Source of the DNA: Bryobacter sp.
Lineage (GTDB): Bacteria > Acidobacteriota > Terriglobia > Bryobacterales > Bryobacteraceae
Direction of reading: 5' to 3'
NCBI GenBank assembly: GCA_022843605.1
Contig: JALHNI010000016.1
Coordinates: forward strand, 1-64,000
DNA length: 64,000 nucleotides
Below the pieces are notes generated by a model. That model did no database searches. It was not told the origin of the DNA and worked only from the letters and a program-made list of their open reading frames with translations. The translations under genes were made by a program, and so were the position numbers. Below are positions 6,584 to 15,031 of this stretch, piece after piece (position 1 is the stretch's first letter; each line of letters opens with the position of its first letter).

Positions 6584-8430
6584 AAGCCGCGACTCCAAGG
6601 CTGCGCGAGCGTCAGCGCGTTCTGATAGCGTGTCATGTCGAACTCGAGTTTGGCACCAGAGCCAGGCTCGATTTTCACGGTGAGGAGTGGGCCGTTGACC
6701 GCGATTTTCTGACCATTGACCGTGACGGTGTTGAAGCGATGCTCGCCGTAGCCGCCGGCTTGGACGGTGACAATGCGCGCGTCAATGGGGTTGGTGTTTA
6801 CTAAGGTCAGCGTGGCGGAGCTGACGCCGAGTTTCTCGACTAAGGCGCCCACATCGGCCGGCAAACCGGAGCGCTGTTGTACAGGATCGAAGTAGCGGAA
6901 GCGCGCATGCAACGTCCAGATCTTGCCACGGGCGAAGTAGGCGCCCATGGTGAGATTGGCCAACGTATCGGTCACCGCGGGATTCATCTCCAGAAGGTAG
7001 TCGGCCAGACGCGTGTCCGCGGTGGTTTCGTCGCGATCGATCTCTTCCATATTTCGCCGCAGTTCGGCAAAGTCCTTCTGCAGGGCCTTCGTGGGATAGT
7101 CAGCATCTTTACCCTCGAGGTAGCCAAGGAAACCGGTGAGCGGAACACGTTCGAGGTCCCGCCGATCCATCGACCAGAAGTAGATCTCGGCAAGGCGATC
7201 AGTGTAGAGGTTGTCGCTGTATTGATACCACTCGGGCTTGCCATTGTATTTGTAGCCTTTGGGATCGCCGTACATTTGGGGCAGCATGAGCTTGCCGTTC
7301 ACCGTCCTCTTCTGCGCGTAGAGCAGGTCCATCTGCTTTCTCAGGACGTCGATGTAGCTCTGATCACCGGTAACCAGCAGAGCGTTGCTGAAGCCAGGCC
7401 AGGAGCCGGCTACGAAGTAGTTGCGGTGGGCGATCTTTTCGAGTTCGCCGTCGAAGATGGTGAAGTTCCAGCCGTAGGTCCCTTTCCACCATTGGCCATT
7501 GTGCGCGCCGCCAAGCTTGCCGTCGAGGCCGATGTTTGAGGGGATGAAGCCGCCCGTCTCGGCGGTGCGCTGCTTCCAGGCGCCCATGTACTCTTCAATC
7601 CATTTCTTGTACTTGGCTTCACCAGTAAGTGCGTAGGCATTTACGGCGAGGTTGGTGGAGGCCAGATTCAACGAGTTATCGCCGACGCTATCGAGATACT
7701 CGTCGCAGTGGGCGAGCATCTTTTTGTAATTGGCTTCGAGATTGAGTAGCTTGGAGCGGCTGGCGGAATTGTGGAGAAGGTGGAAGCTGCCGGGGACGGG
7801 GTCGCCGACCCAATCGTAAGTGGTGGCTTTGCGGAGCATCGGACCTTGGCTGCCGGTCCAGATGCTCTTGATGATCTTGAGTTGCGGATCGTAGTTGAGG
7901 GCTTCGGGATCCTCGTTCATGTACATGCCGGCGAAGCGTTTGACGCGGGCGCTGTAGTGTTCGGCGTTGGGGTCGGCGAGACCGAGGAAGTGGAAGGCGC
8001 GCATGCCTTCGCCGATGTGGAACCAGTCAGACTGAGTGATGAACTCCTTGTAGTAGGCACCGTTCTGCGCCAGATCAGTCAGTTTAGTTCGGAGCTCGCC
8101 ATATTGCCGCAGGTGCCCTTCGTGGGCCCGCTTGTAGTGGGCAAGCACTTTGTCGCTGCCGCCCATGGCGTGGAGGAGGGTCCAGTTGAAGAAGGTTTCG
8201 ATCGCATCGTCGGGCCCATCGAGCGTCCCCCAGCGAGGAGTATGAAGCAAGTAGCCGCGGCTATCGAGATACTTCTTGGCAAAGCGATCGCAGGCTTCGG
8301 AGTTGGCCGCCAATAGTTTTTGCTCGAGCATCGCCCAGGCGGGCGGAGCCATCGGCGTCTTGATGTGCAGGGCAGGGTCGGCGGCGTAAGCCACATTCAG
8401 CAGGAGGGTGAGGGGAAACAGCAGGCGCAT
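6580..8430 (-). CDS. Exported (alpha/alpha)-toroid-like protein of unknown function
   Basis: 616-residue exported protein (signal MRLLFPLTLLLNVAYAAD). Helix-rich sequence through residues 30-500, with repeated W/Y/H-rich turns such as NGQWWKGTYGWNFTIFDG and PEWYQYSDNLYTDRLAEIYFW, resembles (alpha/alpha)6-barrel polysaccharide-active proteins. The last 110 residues are strand-rich, like a beta-sandwich. No family is named with confidence; a glycoside hydrolase or polysaccharide lyase relative is plausible. It is last in a minus-strand run behind TonB receptor, TPR and CRTAC1 genes, so it may act on the material that system imports. Confidence 0.65.
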   Translation of the reverse strand: MRLLFPLTLLLNVAYAADPALHIKTPMAPPAWAMLEQKLLAANSEACDRFAKKYLDSRGYLLHTPRWGTLDGPDDAIETFFNWTLLHAMGGSDKVLAHYKRAHEGHLRQYGELRTKLTDLAQNGAYYKEFITQSDWFHIGEGMRAFHFLGLADPNAEHYSARVKRFAGMYMNEDPEALNYDPQLKIIKSIWTGSQGPMLRKATTYDWVGDPVPGSFHLLHNSASRSKLLNLEANYKKMLAHCDEYLDSVGDNSLNLASTNLAVNAYALTGEAKYKKWIEEYMGAWKQRTAETGGFIPSNIGLDGKLGGAHNGQWWKGTYGWNFTIFDGELEKIAHRNYFVAGSWPGFSNALLVTGDQSYIDVLRKQMDLLYAQKRTVNGKLMLPQMYGDPKGYKYNGKPEWYQYSDNLYTDRLAEIYFWSMDRRDLERVPLTGFLGYLEGKDADYPTKALQKDFAELRRNMEEIDRDETTADTRLADYLLEMNPAVTDTLANLTMGAYFARGKIWTLHARFRYFDPVQQRSGLPADVGALVEKLGVSSATLTLVNTNPIDARIVTVQAGGYGEHRFNTVTVNGQKIAVNGPLLTVKIEPGSGAKLEFDMTRYQNALTLAQPWSRGF

Positions 8431-8449
8431 AAGCGCTTGCCAGTATATA

Positions 8450-10015
8450 TCAGCGAGCCGGTTCGGACACTCGTAAGCGCTGGTCGACCTTCACGCCATT
8501 GAGGATCTGCCGCTGGCCGGACGGCCAAACGATGGTCACGCGCCGTGGCTCAGCCGAGGCGCCCAACCCAAAGTGGACCGCGTCGAGCACGGAAGAGGCA
8601 TAGCTGACGCTTGACATCAGCAACTGGTGCTGGCCATCCACTTCGACACGTGCACCGAGCCCCCGCACCAGGTCCAGTTGAAGCCAGTGGCCGGAGTTCT
8701 CGCTCACGTTGCGCCAGATTTCGACCTTGCCAGACAGCACGGTCACGACGGCATCCATCCGGCCGTCCTGATCGAGGTCGGCGAAAGCTGCGCCGCGGTG
8801 GGCGGCCAGAGTGCTCTGCAGACCGCTCTCGGGCACTTCGGCAAACTTGCCCTTGGTCTGGCGGAAAACCGCGTTCGCCTGTAGATAGGTGGCGGCTTCG
8901 AACTTCTCGACGAGGTCATTGACATGCGAGTTGGCAGTAAAGAGGTCCTTAGCACCGTCGTTATCAAAGTCGACGAAGCCAACGCCCCAGCCGCTGCGCG
9001 AATTGCTGAGCCGGGCCACCTGCGAAGCAAAAGTCTGGTCGCTGAAGCTGCCGCCGCCCTGGTTGCGGAAGACCGGGAACGTCTCGCCGTTGAGGGCAGT
9101 GAGGACGATGTCGGGCTTGCCGTCGTTGTCGTAATCGCGGAAGTCGGCCCCCATGCTGGCAATGGGCTTGCCATGGTCCAGCAAGGCGACGCCGGCCAGC
9201 AGCGCGACTTCTTCGAACTTGCCATTGCCAAGATTGCGGAAGAGGAAGTTGGGGAGATTGTCGTTGGTGACAAAGGCGTCCAGACGTCCATCGGCGTCGT
9301 AGTCGGCGAAGACGACCGCCATGCCCCTGCCTTTGTGGGCAGCGATGCCGGACTTGACGGAGACGTCTTCAAAGACCCCATTGCCCAGATTGCGGTAAAG
9401 CTGATTCGGGCGGGGTTCAAAGTATTTGGGGTGGCAGTAGATCCGCAGGTTGCGCGCAGCGTCGCCGCAAAAACGGTCCTGCATTTTGGTCCATTGGCCG
9501 TAGTTGGCGACGAGCAAATCGAGCCGGCCATCTCCGTCGTAGTCGAACCAGCCGCCGGCGACACTCCATTCGCTACTCTTGATGCCGCTTTTGGCGGTGA
9601 CATCGGCGAACTTACCGTTGCCCAGGTTGCGATAGAGGAGGTTGCGCTGGACACCGGCAACGAAGAGGTCTACGTGACCGTCGCCGTCGAAGTCGGCCGC
9701 GGCAGCGCCCATGGCGTAGCCTTCGCCTTGAAGGCCAGCGGACTCGGTGACATCGGTGAACTTCCAGTTGCCGTCATTGCGATAGAGGCGGTTCCAATCC
9801 TTGGGGCCTTCCTTCTTCAGTGCAGGCACGGTGGCGCCGTTCGCAAAGAAGAGATCAGGCCGGCCGTCGCCGTTGTAGTCAAAGATGGCGATGCCGCCCG
9901 GCATCGTCTCGATCATCTGCTTCTGCGGGGTGGCGTGGTTTTGGAGGACGAAGTCGACGCCACCCACGTTCTCAAAGCGGACCTGTGCGAGGGCCAGAAG
10001 GAACAGCAAGTTCAT
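8450..10015 (-). CDS. CRTAC1 family protein (FG-GAP/VCBS repeats plus ASPIC/UnbV domain)
   Basis: Exported beta-propeller protein. Multiple FG-GAP/VCBS repeats with calcium-binding DxDxDG loops are visible (FDYNGDGRPDLFFANG, DFDGDGHVDLFVAG, FDYDGDGRLDLLVANYG, DYDNDGKPDIVLTA, DFDNDGAKDLFTANS). The C-terminal 80 residues form an ASPIC/UnbV domain (GARVEVDGQHQLL, VHFGLGASAEPRRVTIVWPSG). Such proteins probably bind glycans or protein partners at the surface. Its ATG overlaps the TPR gene stop by four bases (ATGA), which indicates translational coupling. This TPR-CRTAC1 pairing recurs in Acidobacteria. Confidence 0.9.
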   Translation of the reverse strand: MNLLFLLALAQVRFENVGGVDFVLQNHATPQKQMIETMPGGIAIFDYNGDGRPDLFFANGATVPALKKEGPKDWNRLYRNDGNWKFTDVTESAGLQGEGYAMGAAAADFDGDGHVDLFVAGVQRNLLYRNLGNGKFADVTAKSGIKSSEWSVAGGWFDYDGDGRLDLLVANYGQWTKMQDRFCGDAARNLRIYCHPKYFEPRPNQLYRNLGNGVFEDVSVKSGIAAHKGRGMAVVFADYDADGRLDAFVTNDNLPNFLFRNLGNGKFEEVALLAGVALLDHGKPIASMGADFRDYDNDGKPDIVLTALNGETFPVFRNQGGGSFSDQTFASQVARLSNSRSGWGVGFVDFDNDGAKDLFTANSHVNDLVEKFEAATYLQANAVFRQTKGKFAEVPESGLQSTLAAHRGAAFADLDQDGRMDAVVTVLSGKVEIWRNVSENSGHWLQLDLVRGLGARVEVDGQHQLLMSSVSYASSVLDAVHFGLGASAEPRRVTIVWPSGQRQILNGVKVDQRLRVSEPAR

Positions 10016-11484
10016 GGCGGCGTGATCTTCACCTGTTCGTCGACGACACGTTCCTGCGCTTTGGTGCGAGCCTGGATCTGCTGGTACTTCGCCATGGCCG
10101 CCGCGGCGGCTTCGGTTTGTCCAGCCGCCTGATAGGCGCGCGCCAGTTGAAAGTGCAGGCTGCCATCGGCGTCGAGGGGGAGGGCGGCAGTGGCGTGAGG
10201 CAGGGCTTCGGCGGGTTGGCCGGCTTGGAGCAGAGCGCGGGCGAGGGCCGCACGGGCGGGCAGGAGGCGAGGGTCCTGGGCGGCGGCTTTCTTGAGGAAT
10301 GGCAGAGCTTGGTCGGGCTGTTGCTGGGCGAGGAATAGGTCGCCCTGCAGGAAGTTGAGGTCAGCCGTCGGGGACTTGGCGAGGAGCGGGTCGAGTTCCT
10401 TCTGAGCTTCGGCGTATTGCTTGGTTTGGAGGAGGGCGGCGATGAGTTCGCGGGCGAAGTCCGGTTGGCCGGGGGCAAGGCGAAGGGCTTCGCGCCAGGC
10501 TGCGGCCGCCTCGGCATGGCGGTTGGCATCCCGGTGAGCTTCCGCCTGAAAGCGATAGCCTTCGGCCGACTCGGGCAGTTGGCCGAGTCGGCCGAAGGCC
10601 TTGCGCGCTAATGCGTCGTAGGCGCGAACGCGCCAGTAGAAGGCGTCAGCGGTGCGGAGGGGGCGAGCCAAAGCCAGAGTCTGGGGGAAGTTGCCGGCAG
10701 TAAAAGCGCATTCGGGCGTCTTGGCTGCGGCGCAGTTGGGCTCGCCCAGTTTGACTTCGGCGACATCCTCGGAGAGTGCCCAGGACGGCTCACCCGTGCG
10801 CCGGTAGATGTCAGCGAGCGCCTGGTGAAGTCCACGCATGTTGGGCGACTTGGCGAGGGCCTGACGGTAGAAGAAGAAGGCGGCGCGATTCTGGCTGACT
10901 TTAGATCGGGATTCGGCGAGGAGGGCGAAGTGGGGTCCGCTTTCGGGAAAGAGTTTTTCGAGCTGCGTGAACTCGGCAAAGGCGAGTTCTTCGTAAGTGC
11001 GGCCGAGTTGGTACCAGACAGCGGGACGTTGTGGGTCGAGATTGGCGAGCGCTTCGAGGTGTGGGAGGGCCTCGGCGGGTTGATTGGTGAGGCCCGCGGC
11101 ATCGACCAGCATGAGACGGACTTCGACGTGGTTGGGGTCAGCGGCAGCGAACCGCTTGAGGGGGGCGAGGGCCTTGGCAGGTTGGTTGGTGCGCAGGTAG
11201 GAAGCGCCGAGGAAGAGGAAGGCCGGAGGGGGAGCGCCGAGCTTCACAGCGGATTCGAGGACGGGGATGGCTTTGGCGTCAGCGCCGGACATGTGGAGGG
11301 ACATGCCCTGATTGAGGAGGAGTCCCCCATTGCCGGGGACAGCTTTGGCCAAGTCGGCCCAGAGCAGAGCTGCATCAGCGAAGCGACCGGCTTCCATCAG
11401 ACTGCGGGCCTGGGCGGCCTTTTGCTCGAGGGGTTGCCCGGAAAGCAGGGCGGCGGCAATCGGGATGAGGCAAAGCAGACGCAT
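10012..11484 (-). CDS. Exported tetratricopeptide-repeat protein
   Basis: Signal peptide (MRLLCLIPIAAALLSGQ) followed by about ten or more TPR-like helix pairs, for example EAGRFADAALLWADLAKAVP, TNQPAKALAPLKRFAAADPN and QQQPDQALPFLKKAAAQDP. TPR proteins scaffold protein complexes; next to a TonB receptor and CRTAC1 protein it may organise a periplasmic uptake complex. I start at the ATG at 11484. The ORF track's earlier GTG at 11541 would translate straight through a terminator-like hairpin and displace the signal peptide. The stop overlaps the CRTAC1 start by four bases. Confidence 0.85.
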   Translation of the reverse strand: MRLLCLIPIAAALLSGQPLEQKAAQARSLMEAGRFADAALLWADLAKAVPGNGGLLLNQGMSLHMSGADAKAIPVLESAVKLGAPPPAFLFLGASYLRTNQPAKALAPLKRFAAADPNHVEVRLMLVDAAGLTNQPAEALPHLEALANLDPQRPAVWYQLGRTYEELAFAEFTQLEKLFPESGPHFALLAESRSKVSQNRAAFFFYRQALAKSPNMRGLHQALADIYRRTGEPSWALSEDVAEVKLGEPNCAAAKTPECAFTAGNFPQTLALARPLRTADAFYWRVRAYDALARKAFGRLGQLPESAEGYRFQAEAHRDANRHAEAAAAWREALRLAPGQPDFARELIAALLQTKQYAEAQKELDPLLAKSPTADLNFLQGDLFLAQQQPDQALPFLKKAAAQDPRLLPARAALARALLQAGQPAEALPHATAALPLDADGSLHFQLARAYQAAGQTEAAAAAMAKYQQIQARTKAQERVVDEQVKITPP

Positions 11485-11496
11485 AAAAAAGCAGAA

Positions 11497-11520
11497 AGGC
11501 TCCGGCCGAAACCGGAGCCT
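11497..11520 (-). terminator. Terminator-like hairpin after TonB receptor, directly before TPR start
   Basis: On the minus strand AGGCTCCGG-TTTCGG-CCGGAGCCT forms a perfect 9-bp stem with a six-base loop, followed by TTCTGCTTTTTT. It lies 26 bases after the TonB receptor stop. The T tract runs into the ATG of the TPR gene, leaving no conventional ribosome-binding site for that gene. Confidence 0.75.
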
Positions 11521-11545
11521 CTCTATTACCTTAGCGAACACTTCC

Positions 11546-14500
11546 TTAGAACTGGAAGCGGAGGGCCAGGCGGAATTGCCGTTCGTCCACTGCGCTCAGG
11601 ACGCGGAGGAAGTTAGCGTTGGTGACGTCAGTTGAGGCAAAGCCTGTCGACAAGCGGCTATTGGTGAAGTTGAAGGCTTCACCTTTCAGGTTCATCGTGA
11701 GACGCTCGCCGATGTTGAAGTTCTTGCTCAGCGTAAGGTCGTTGCGGAAGATGCCAGGGTTGCGCATGCTGTTGCGGCCCATGGAACCGAAGCGGGGAGT
11801 ACCACCGACGACGTTGGCGAAGGCACTGGTGTCGTAGAAGGTGGTGCCAGGGCCGATGCCCTCAGGACGGCCGACATCGGCCTTCACCTGGTCAGCGGTC
11901 TGGATGTTGCCAGGCAGGTTGAGCGTACCGGCGGGAGCGCCCGGGGTGAACGGAGTGCCCGTGTAAGCCGACATGATGCCGGAGAACTGCCAGCCGCCGA
12001 TCACGGCGTTGGCCACTTTGCCATTGGCCCACTTCTGGCCCTTGCCGAGGGGCAATTCGTAGACGTAGCCCATCTGGAAGACGTGCGTGCGATCGTAGCC
12101 GGCCGGAGCGTAGTTGCGGCGGAAGGCCGGTCCCCAGTTGTAGCTCACACCCTGCCAACCTTCATCGTCGGCCATATTGAGGGCCTTGGACCAGGTGTAG
12201 GAGCCCTGCAGCGTCAAGCCCTTGGCCTGGCGGCGAACAGAGGTCTGAAGCGCATGGTAGTTCGCGCTGAGATAGCCATCCCACATCAGGGTGGAGATGT
12301 TGCGGCCGAACTGAGCCGAGTAAGGACGGCCGGCGTTGCCAGCTCCGAGAATCTGGCCGGAGTTGACGTCGCGGTCGCCCATGACGTTGGTGCTCTGCGT
12401 ACCGACGTAAGCAATGGAGGAGACGATGGAACCGGGAAGGCGGCGCTCCAGCGTGAAGTTCCAGCTCTGAATGTAGCCGCGGCTGATCTCGCCAGCGTAG
12501 GGGCTACGCATGTCGGCGGCAGCGGGGAGGGTGACGACGCCAGTGGAGAGGTCCGGGCCAACGACCGGCGGGATACCTTCCGCAAGCGAGCGGATTGAAA
12601 CGTTGTCGTTCGCTGACGGGAAGCTGAAGTTCACCGTGAGCGGGTAGAAGCCGCGCAGCGGACGCGACCAAGGCAGCGGGCTGAAGTTCATGCCGTAGCC
12701 GGTGCGGATCACGGTGCTCTCGTTCAAACGGTAGGCGAGGCCCAGGCGAGGAGCAATGTTGCGCTTGCTGACCGAGAAGCCATTCGAGCGCGGCACGTTG
12801 CCACGGCCACCGAGGTACACGAGGTTGGTGGAGGGATCGAGGCGTTCGATGCCCTTGCCGTTCGAGCGGCCCATCAGCGGGTAGTACTCGTAGCGCAGAC
12901 CCCAGCTAACCGTGAGCTTGCGGGTGGCCTGGAAGCGATCCTGTGCGTAGAAGCCGAACTGATACTCGCGACCGGTAGCGAGAATATTCTGAATGCTCTT
13001 CGAGATGTTGCTCGGCAGGCCCAGCAGGAAAGCCGCGTAGCTGTTGAAGTTGTTGAAGCTGCCATTGCCCGTAACACCGCCACCGAAGGTGAAGGCACCA
13101 CGCGGGCCGGCGCCGAGTTCCGGCTGCCAGTGATTCAGGCGGTGCAACACGCCGTCGAAACCGAAAGCCAAGTTATGCTTACCCTTCACCCAGCGCAGGT
13201 TCTGCGAGGTGGTGAAGCTCTCTTCGGTACGCTCGGCCGGCATCCATCCGGGAACGCCGAAGCCGTTGTAGGAATTAAAGGAGACGTTGGGGAAGCCGAG
13301 TTGGCGCGGATCGGGTCCGCCGATACCGGGAATTCCGAGGATGCTGGAGAAGTCCTTGCCGAAGTCCTGGCCCTTCACCAACTGATCCATGCGCTGATAA
13401 CCGACGACGCCGTCGATCAGCAGGTTTGCGCTCAACGTGAGCGTGTGACCCACGGACATGTTGCGCACCTTCGTGTCGCCCAAGCCAGGGTCAGCGCCGG
13501 GGGCCGGACCCACGCCGTCGCCGAAGATACCCGTACCGCCCGAGAGGGCGAACATCTGTCCGTAGCGGCCCCAGATGGTGTGGTTCTGGTTGCGCTGGTA
13601 GTTCAGCTTGACGTCGTTGTAGGCGCGATTAAACAGCGGGGTCGCCGCCGCCTGATAGTTATTGAGCTCGGCAGAGCCAAAATTGGGCGCCGGATAGTAG
13701 CTCTGAATCCGCTGGGCGATGGGGCTGATGCGGTTCGCCGGGATGATGTTGCCCGGGAAGACCGAGCGGCCCGTGCCCGTGAGCGGGTTACCGGTCGCCG
13801 GATCGTAAATCAGGGTGGCGACGTTCGAGAAGTTGCCGGCGCGGAGCGGCGCCGTGGGGACGTTGTAGAAGCCCACCTGGCCGATGCGCTGCTTCGTGTT
13901 GTCATAGCTGTAGAAGAAGAACAGCTTGTTCTTGACGATGGGGCCGCCGATGGTGCCGCCGAAGTTATTGAAGATGCTGACCGGCTTGGTGGTGGCGAAG
14001 AAGTTGCGGGCGCGCAGGTGCTGGTTATCGTGGAACCAGAAAGCGCTGCCGTGGAAGGTATTCGTACCGCTCTTGGTGACGACGGTGATCGCCGCGCCGC
14101 CCGCCATGCCTTGCTCGGCATCGCCGGAGGTGGTGGTGACGTTCACCGTTTCGATCATTTCGGAGGGCATCACGTAACCGGCGTGATGGGGCAACCAGAG
14201 GTTGACGCTGGACGCGCCGTCAATACGCGTGACGTTGTTGTTCGCGTTCGTGCCGTTGATGTTCGTGCGCAGCGAGCGCATCGGGGTGTCCGTGATGGAG
14301 TTCTGGAAGACGGCCGGAGTGGCGCCAGGAACGAGGTTGATCAGGCTCTGGTAATTGCGCAGGCCGGACAGGGGAATATTCTTCACCATGTCAGCGCGAA
14401 TTTCCGTGTGGGTGTCGGCCTTGTCAGCTTGGAGCTGAGCGACTTCCGCAGCAACGGTAACCGAATCAGTGACCGCACCGACTTCCATCCGGAAGTCCAG

Positions 14501-14824
14501 GCGGCTCACAGTGTTCACAGTCACGTTGAGATCAGTAACCGACTGCCCTTTAAAGCCAGCCAGCGCGGATTTGACATCGTATGCACCGGGCGGAACGTTG
14601 AGGATGGTGAAAGAACCATCCGAATCGGTGGTTGCCTCCATCACTAAGCCGGTGCCTTTGTTGGTGGCTGAAACCTTGGCGTTCGCCATGGGAGCGCCCG
14701 AGGAATCTTGAACCGTTCCGACGAGGGAACCATAGAGCGTTTGAGCCATGGACGCAGGCGCCATGACGAAAAGGAGGGCGAGCGTGGCCACTAAACGAAA
14801 ACAGACCGTCTCAAATTTCTTCAT
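11546..14824 (-). CDS. Oar-like TonB-dependent receptor 1 with carboxypeptidase-regulatory-like domain
   Basis: Outer-membrane receptor of 1092 residues. Signal peptide (MKKFETVCFRLVATLALLFVMAPASMAQ), then a CarboxypepD_reg-like domain (GTVQDSSGAPMANAKVSAT ... GSFTILNVPPGAYDV), a plug-like region (RIDGASSVN, GGAAITVVTKSGTNTFHGS), and a long beta-barrel ending in the aromatic FRLALRFQF expected of BAM-assembled proteins. These Oar-like proteins are the main TBDT type in Acidobacteria and are thought to import polymers or export/anchor proteins. GGGGAAAGA lies just before the ATG. It appears to be first in the minus-strand run ending at 6580. Confidence 0.92.
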   Translation of the reverse strand: MKKFETVCFRLVATLALLFVMAPASMAQTLYGSLVGTVQDSSGAPMANAKVSATNKGTGLVMEATTDSDGSFTILNVPPGAYDVKSALAGFKGQSVTDLNVTVNTVSRLDFRMEVGAVTDSVTVAAEVAQLQADKADTHTEIRADMVKNIPLSGLRNYQSLINLVPGATPAVFQNSITDTPMRSLRTNINGTNANNNVTRIDGASSVNLWLPHHAGYVMPSEMIETVNVTTTSGDAEQGMAGGAAITVVTKSGTNTFHGSAFWFHDNQHLRARNFFATTKPVSIFNNFGGTIGGPIVKNKLFFFYSYDNTKQRIGQVGFYNVPTAPLRAGNFSNVATLIYDPATGNPLTGTGRSVFPGNIIPANRISPIAQRIQSYYPAPNFGSAELNNYQAAATPLFNRAYNDVKLNYQRNQNHTIWGRYGQMFALSGGTGIFGDGVGPAPGADPGLGDTKVRNMSVGHTLTLSANLLIDGVVGYQRMDQLVKGQDFGKDFSSILGIPGIGGPDPRQLGFPNVSFNSYNGFGVPGWMPAERTEESFTTSQNLRWVKGKHNLAFGFDGVLHRLNHWQPELGAGPRGAFTFGGGVTGNGSFNNFNSYAAFLLGLPSNISKSIQNILATGREYQFGFYAQDRFQATRKLTVSWGLRYEYYPLMGRSNGKGIERLDPSTNLVYLGGRGNVPRSNGFSVSKRNIAPRLGLAYRLNESTVIRTGYGMNFSPLPWSRPLRGFYPLTVNFSFPSANDNVSIRSLAEGIPPVVGPDLSTGVVTLPAAADMRSPYAGEISRGYIQSWNFTLERRLPGSIVSSIAYVGTQSTNVMGDRDVNSGQILGAGNAGRPYSAQFGRNISTLMWDGYLSANYHALQTSVRRQAKGLTLQGSYTWSKALNMADDEGWQGVSYNWGPAFRRNYAPAGYDRTHVFQMGYVYELPLGKGQKWANGKVANAVIGGWQFSGIMSAYTGTPFTPGAPAGTLNLPGNIQTADQVKADVGRPEGIGPGTTFYDTSAFANVVGGTPRFGSMGRNSMRNPGIFRNDLTLSKNFNIGERLTMNLKGEAFNFTNSRLSTGFASTDVTNANFLRVLSAVDERQFRLALRFQF

Positions 14825-15031
14825 TCTTTCCCCTAACAGAAAACACGAAAACTTTATATAAAGCTAGCGCTCACGTTTGCGGGTTGTCAATGAGGAATGA
14901 GAAGACACCGCCCCCAAGGAGGTGAAAATGGTGAAAATATCTACATATTTTGCCCAATATCCGAGAAACGGAAGAAAATATGCTTTATCACATACTCTTG
15001 GAAATGTGAAGTACCTAATTTCAACTATATT
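14825..15031 (-). promoter_or_regulatory. AT-rich upstream region of TonB receptor 1 with palindrome and TTGACA
   Basis: This 207-base gap separates the two receptors. On the minus strand it contains TTGACA (plus-strand 14885-14890), a TTTATATAAAG stretch nearer the gene whose spacing to it exceeds 20 bases, and a perfect palindrome AAAATAT-CTAC-ATATTTT (14934-14951) about 110 bases upstream of the start. The palindrome is a candidate operator. No GC-rich terminator for receptor 2 was found. Confidence 0.4.

Noticed and set aside
13130-14647. 505-aa plus-strand ORF opposite TonB receptor 1
   Set aside because: Ala/Val/Arg/Gly-rich antisense shadow of the receptor gene; no family features and no ribosome site.
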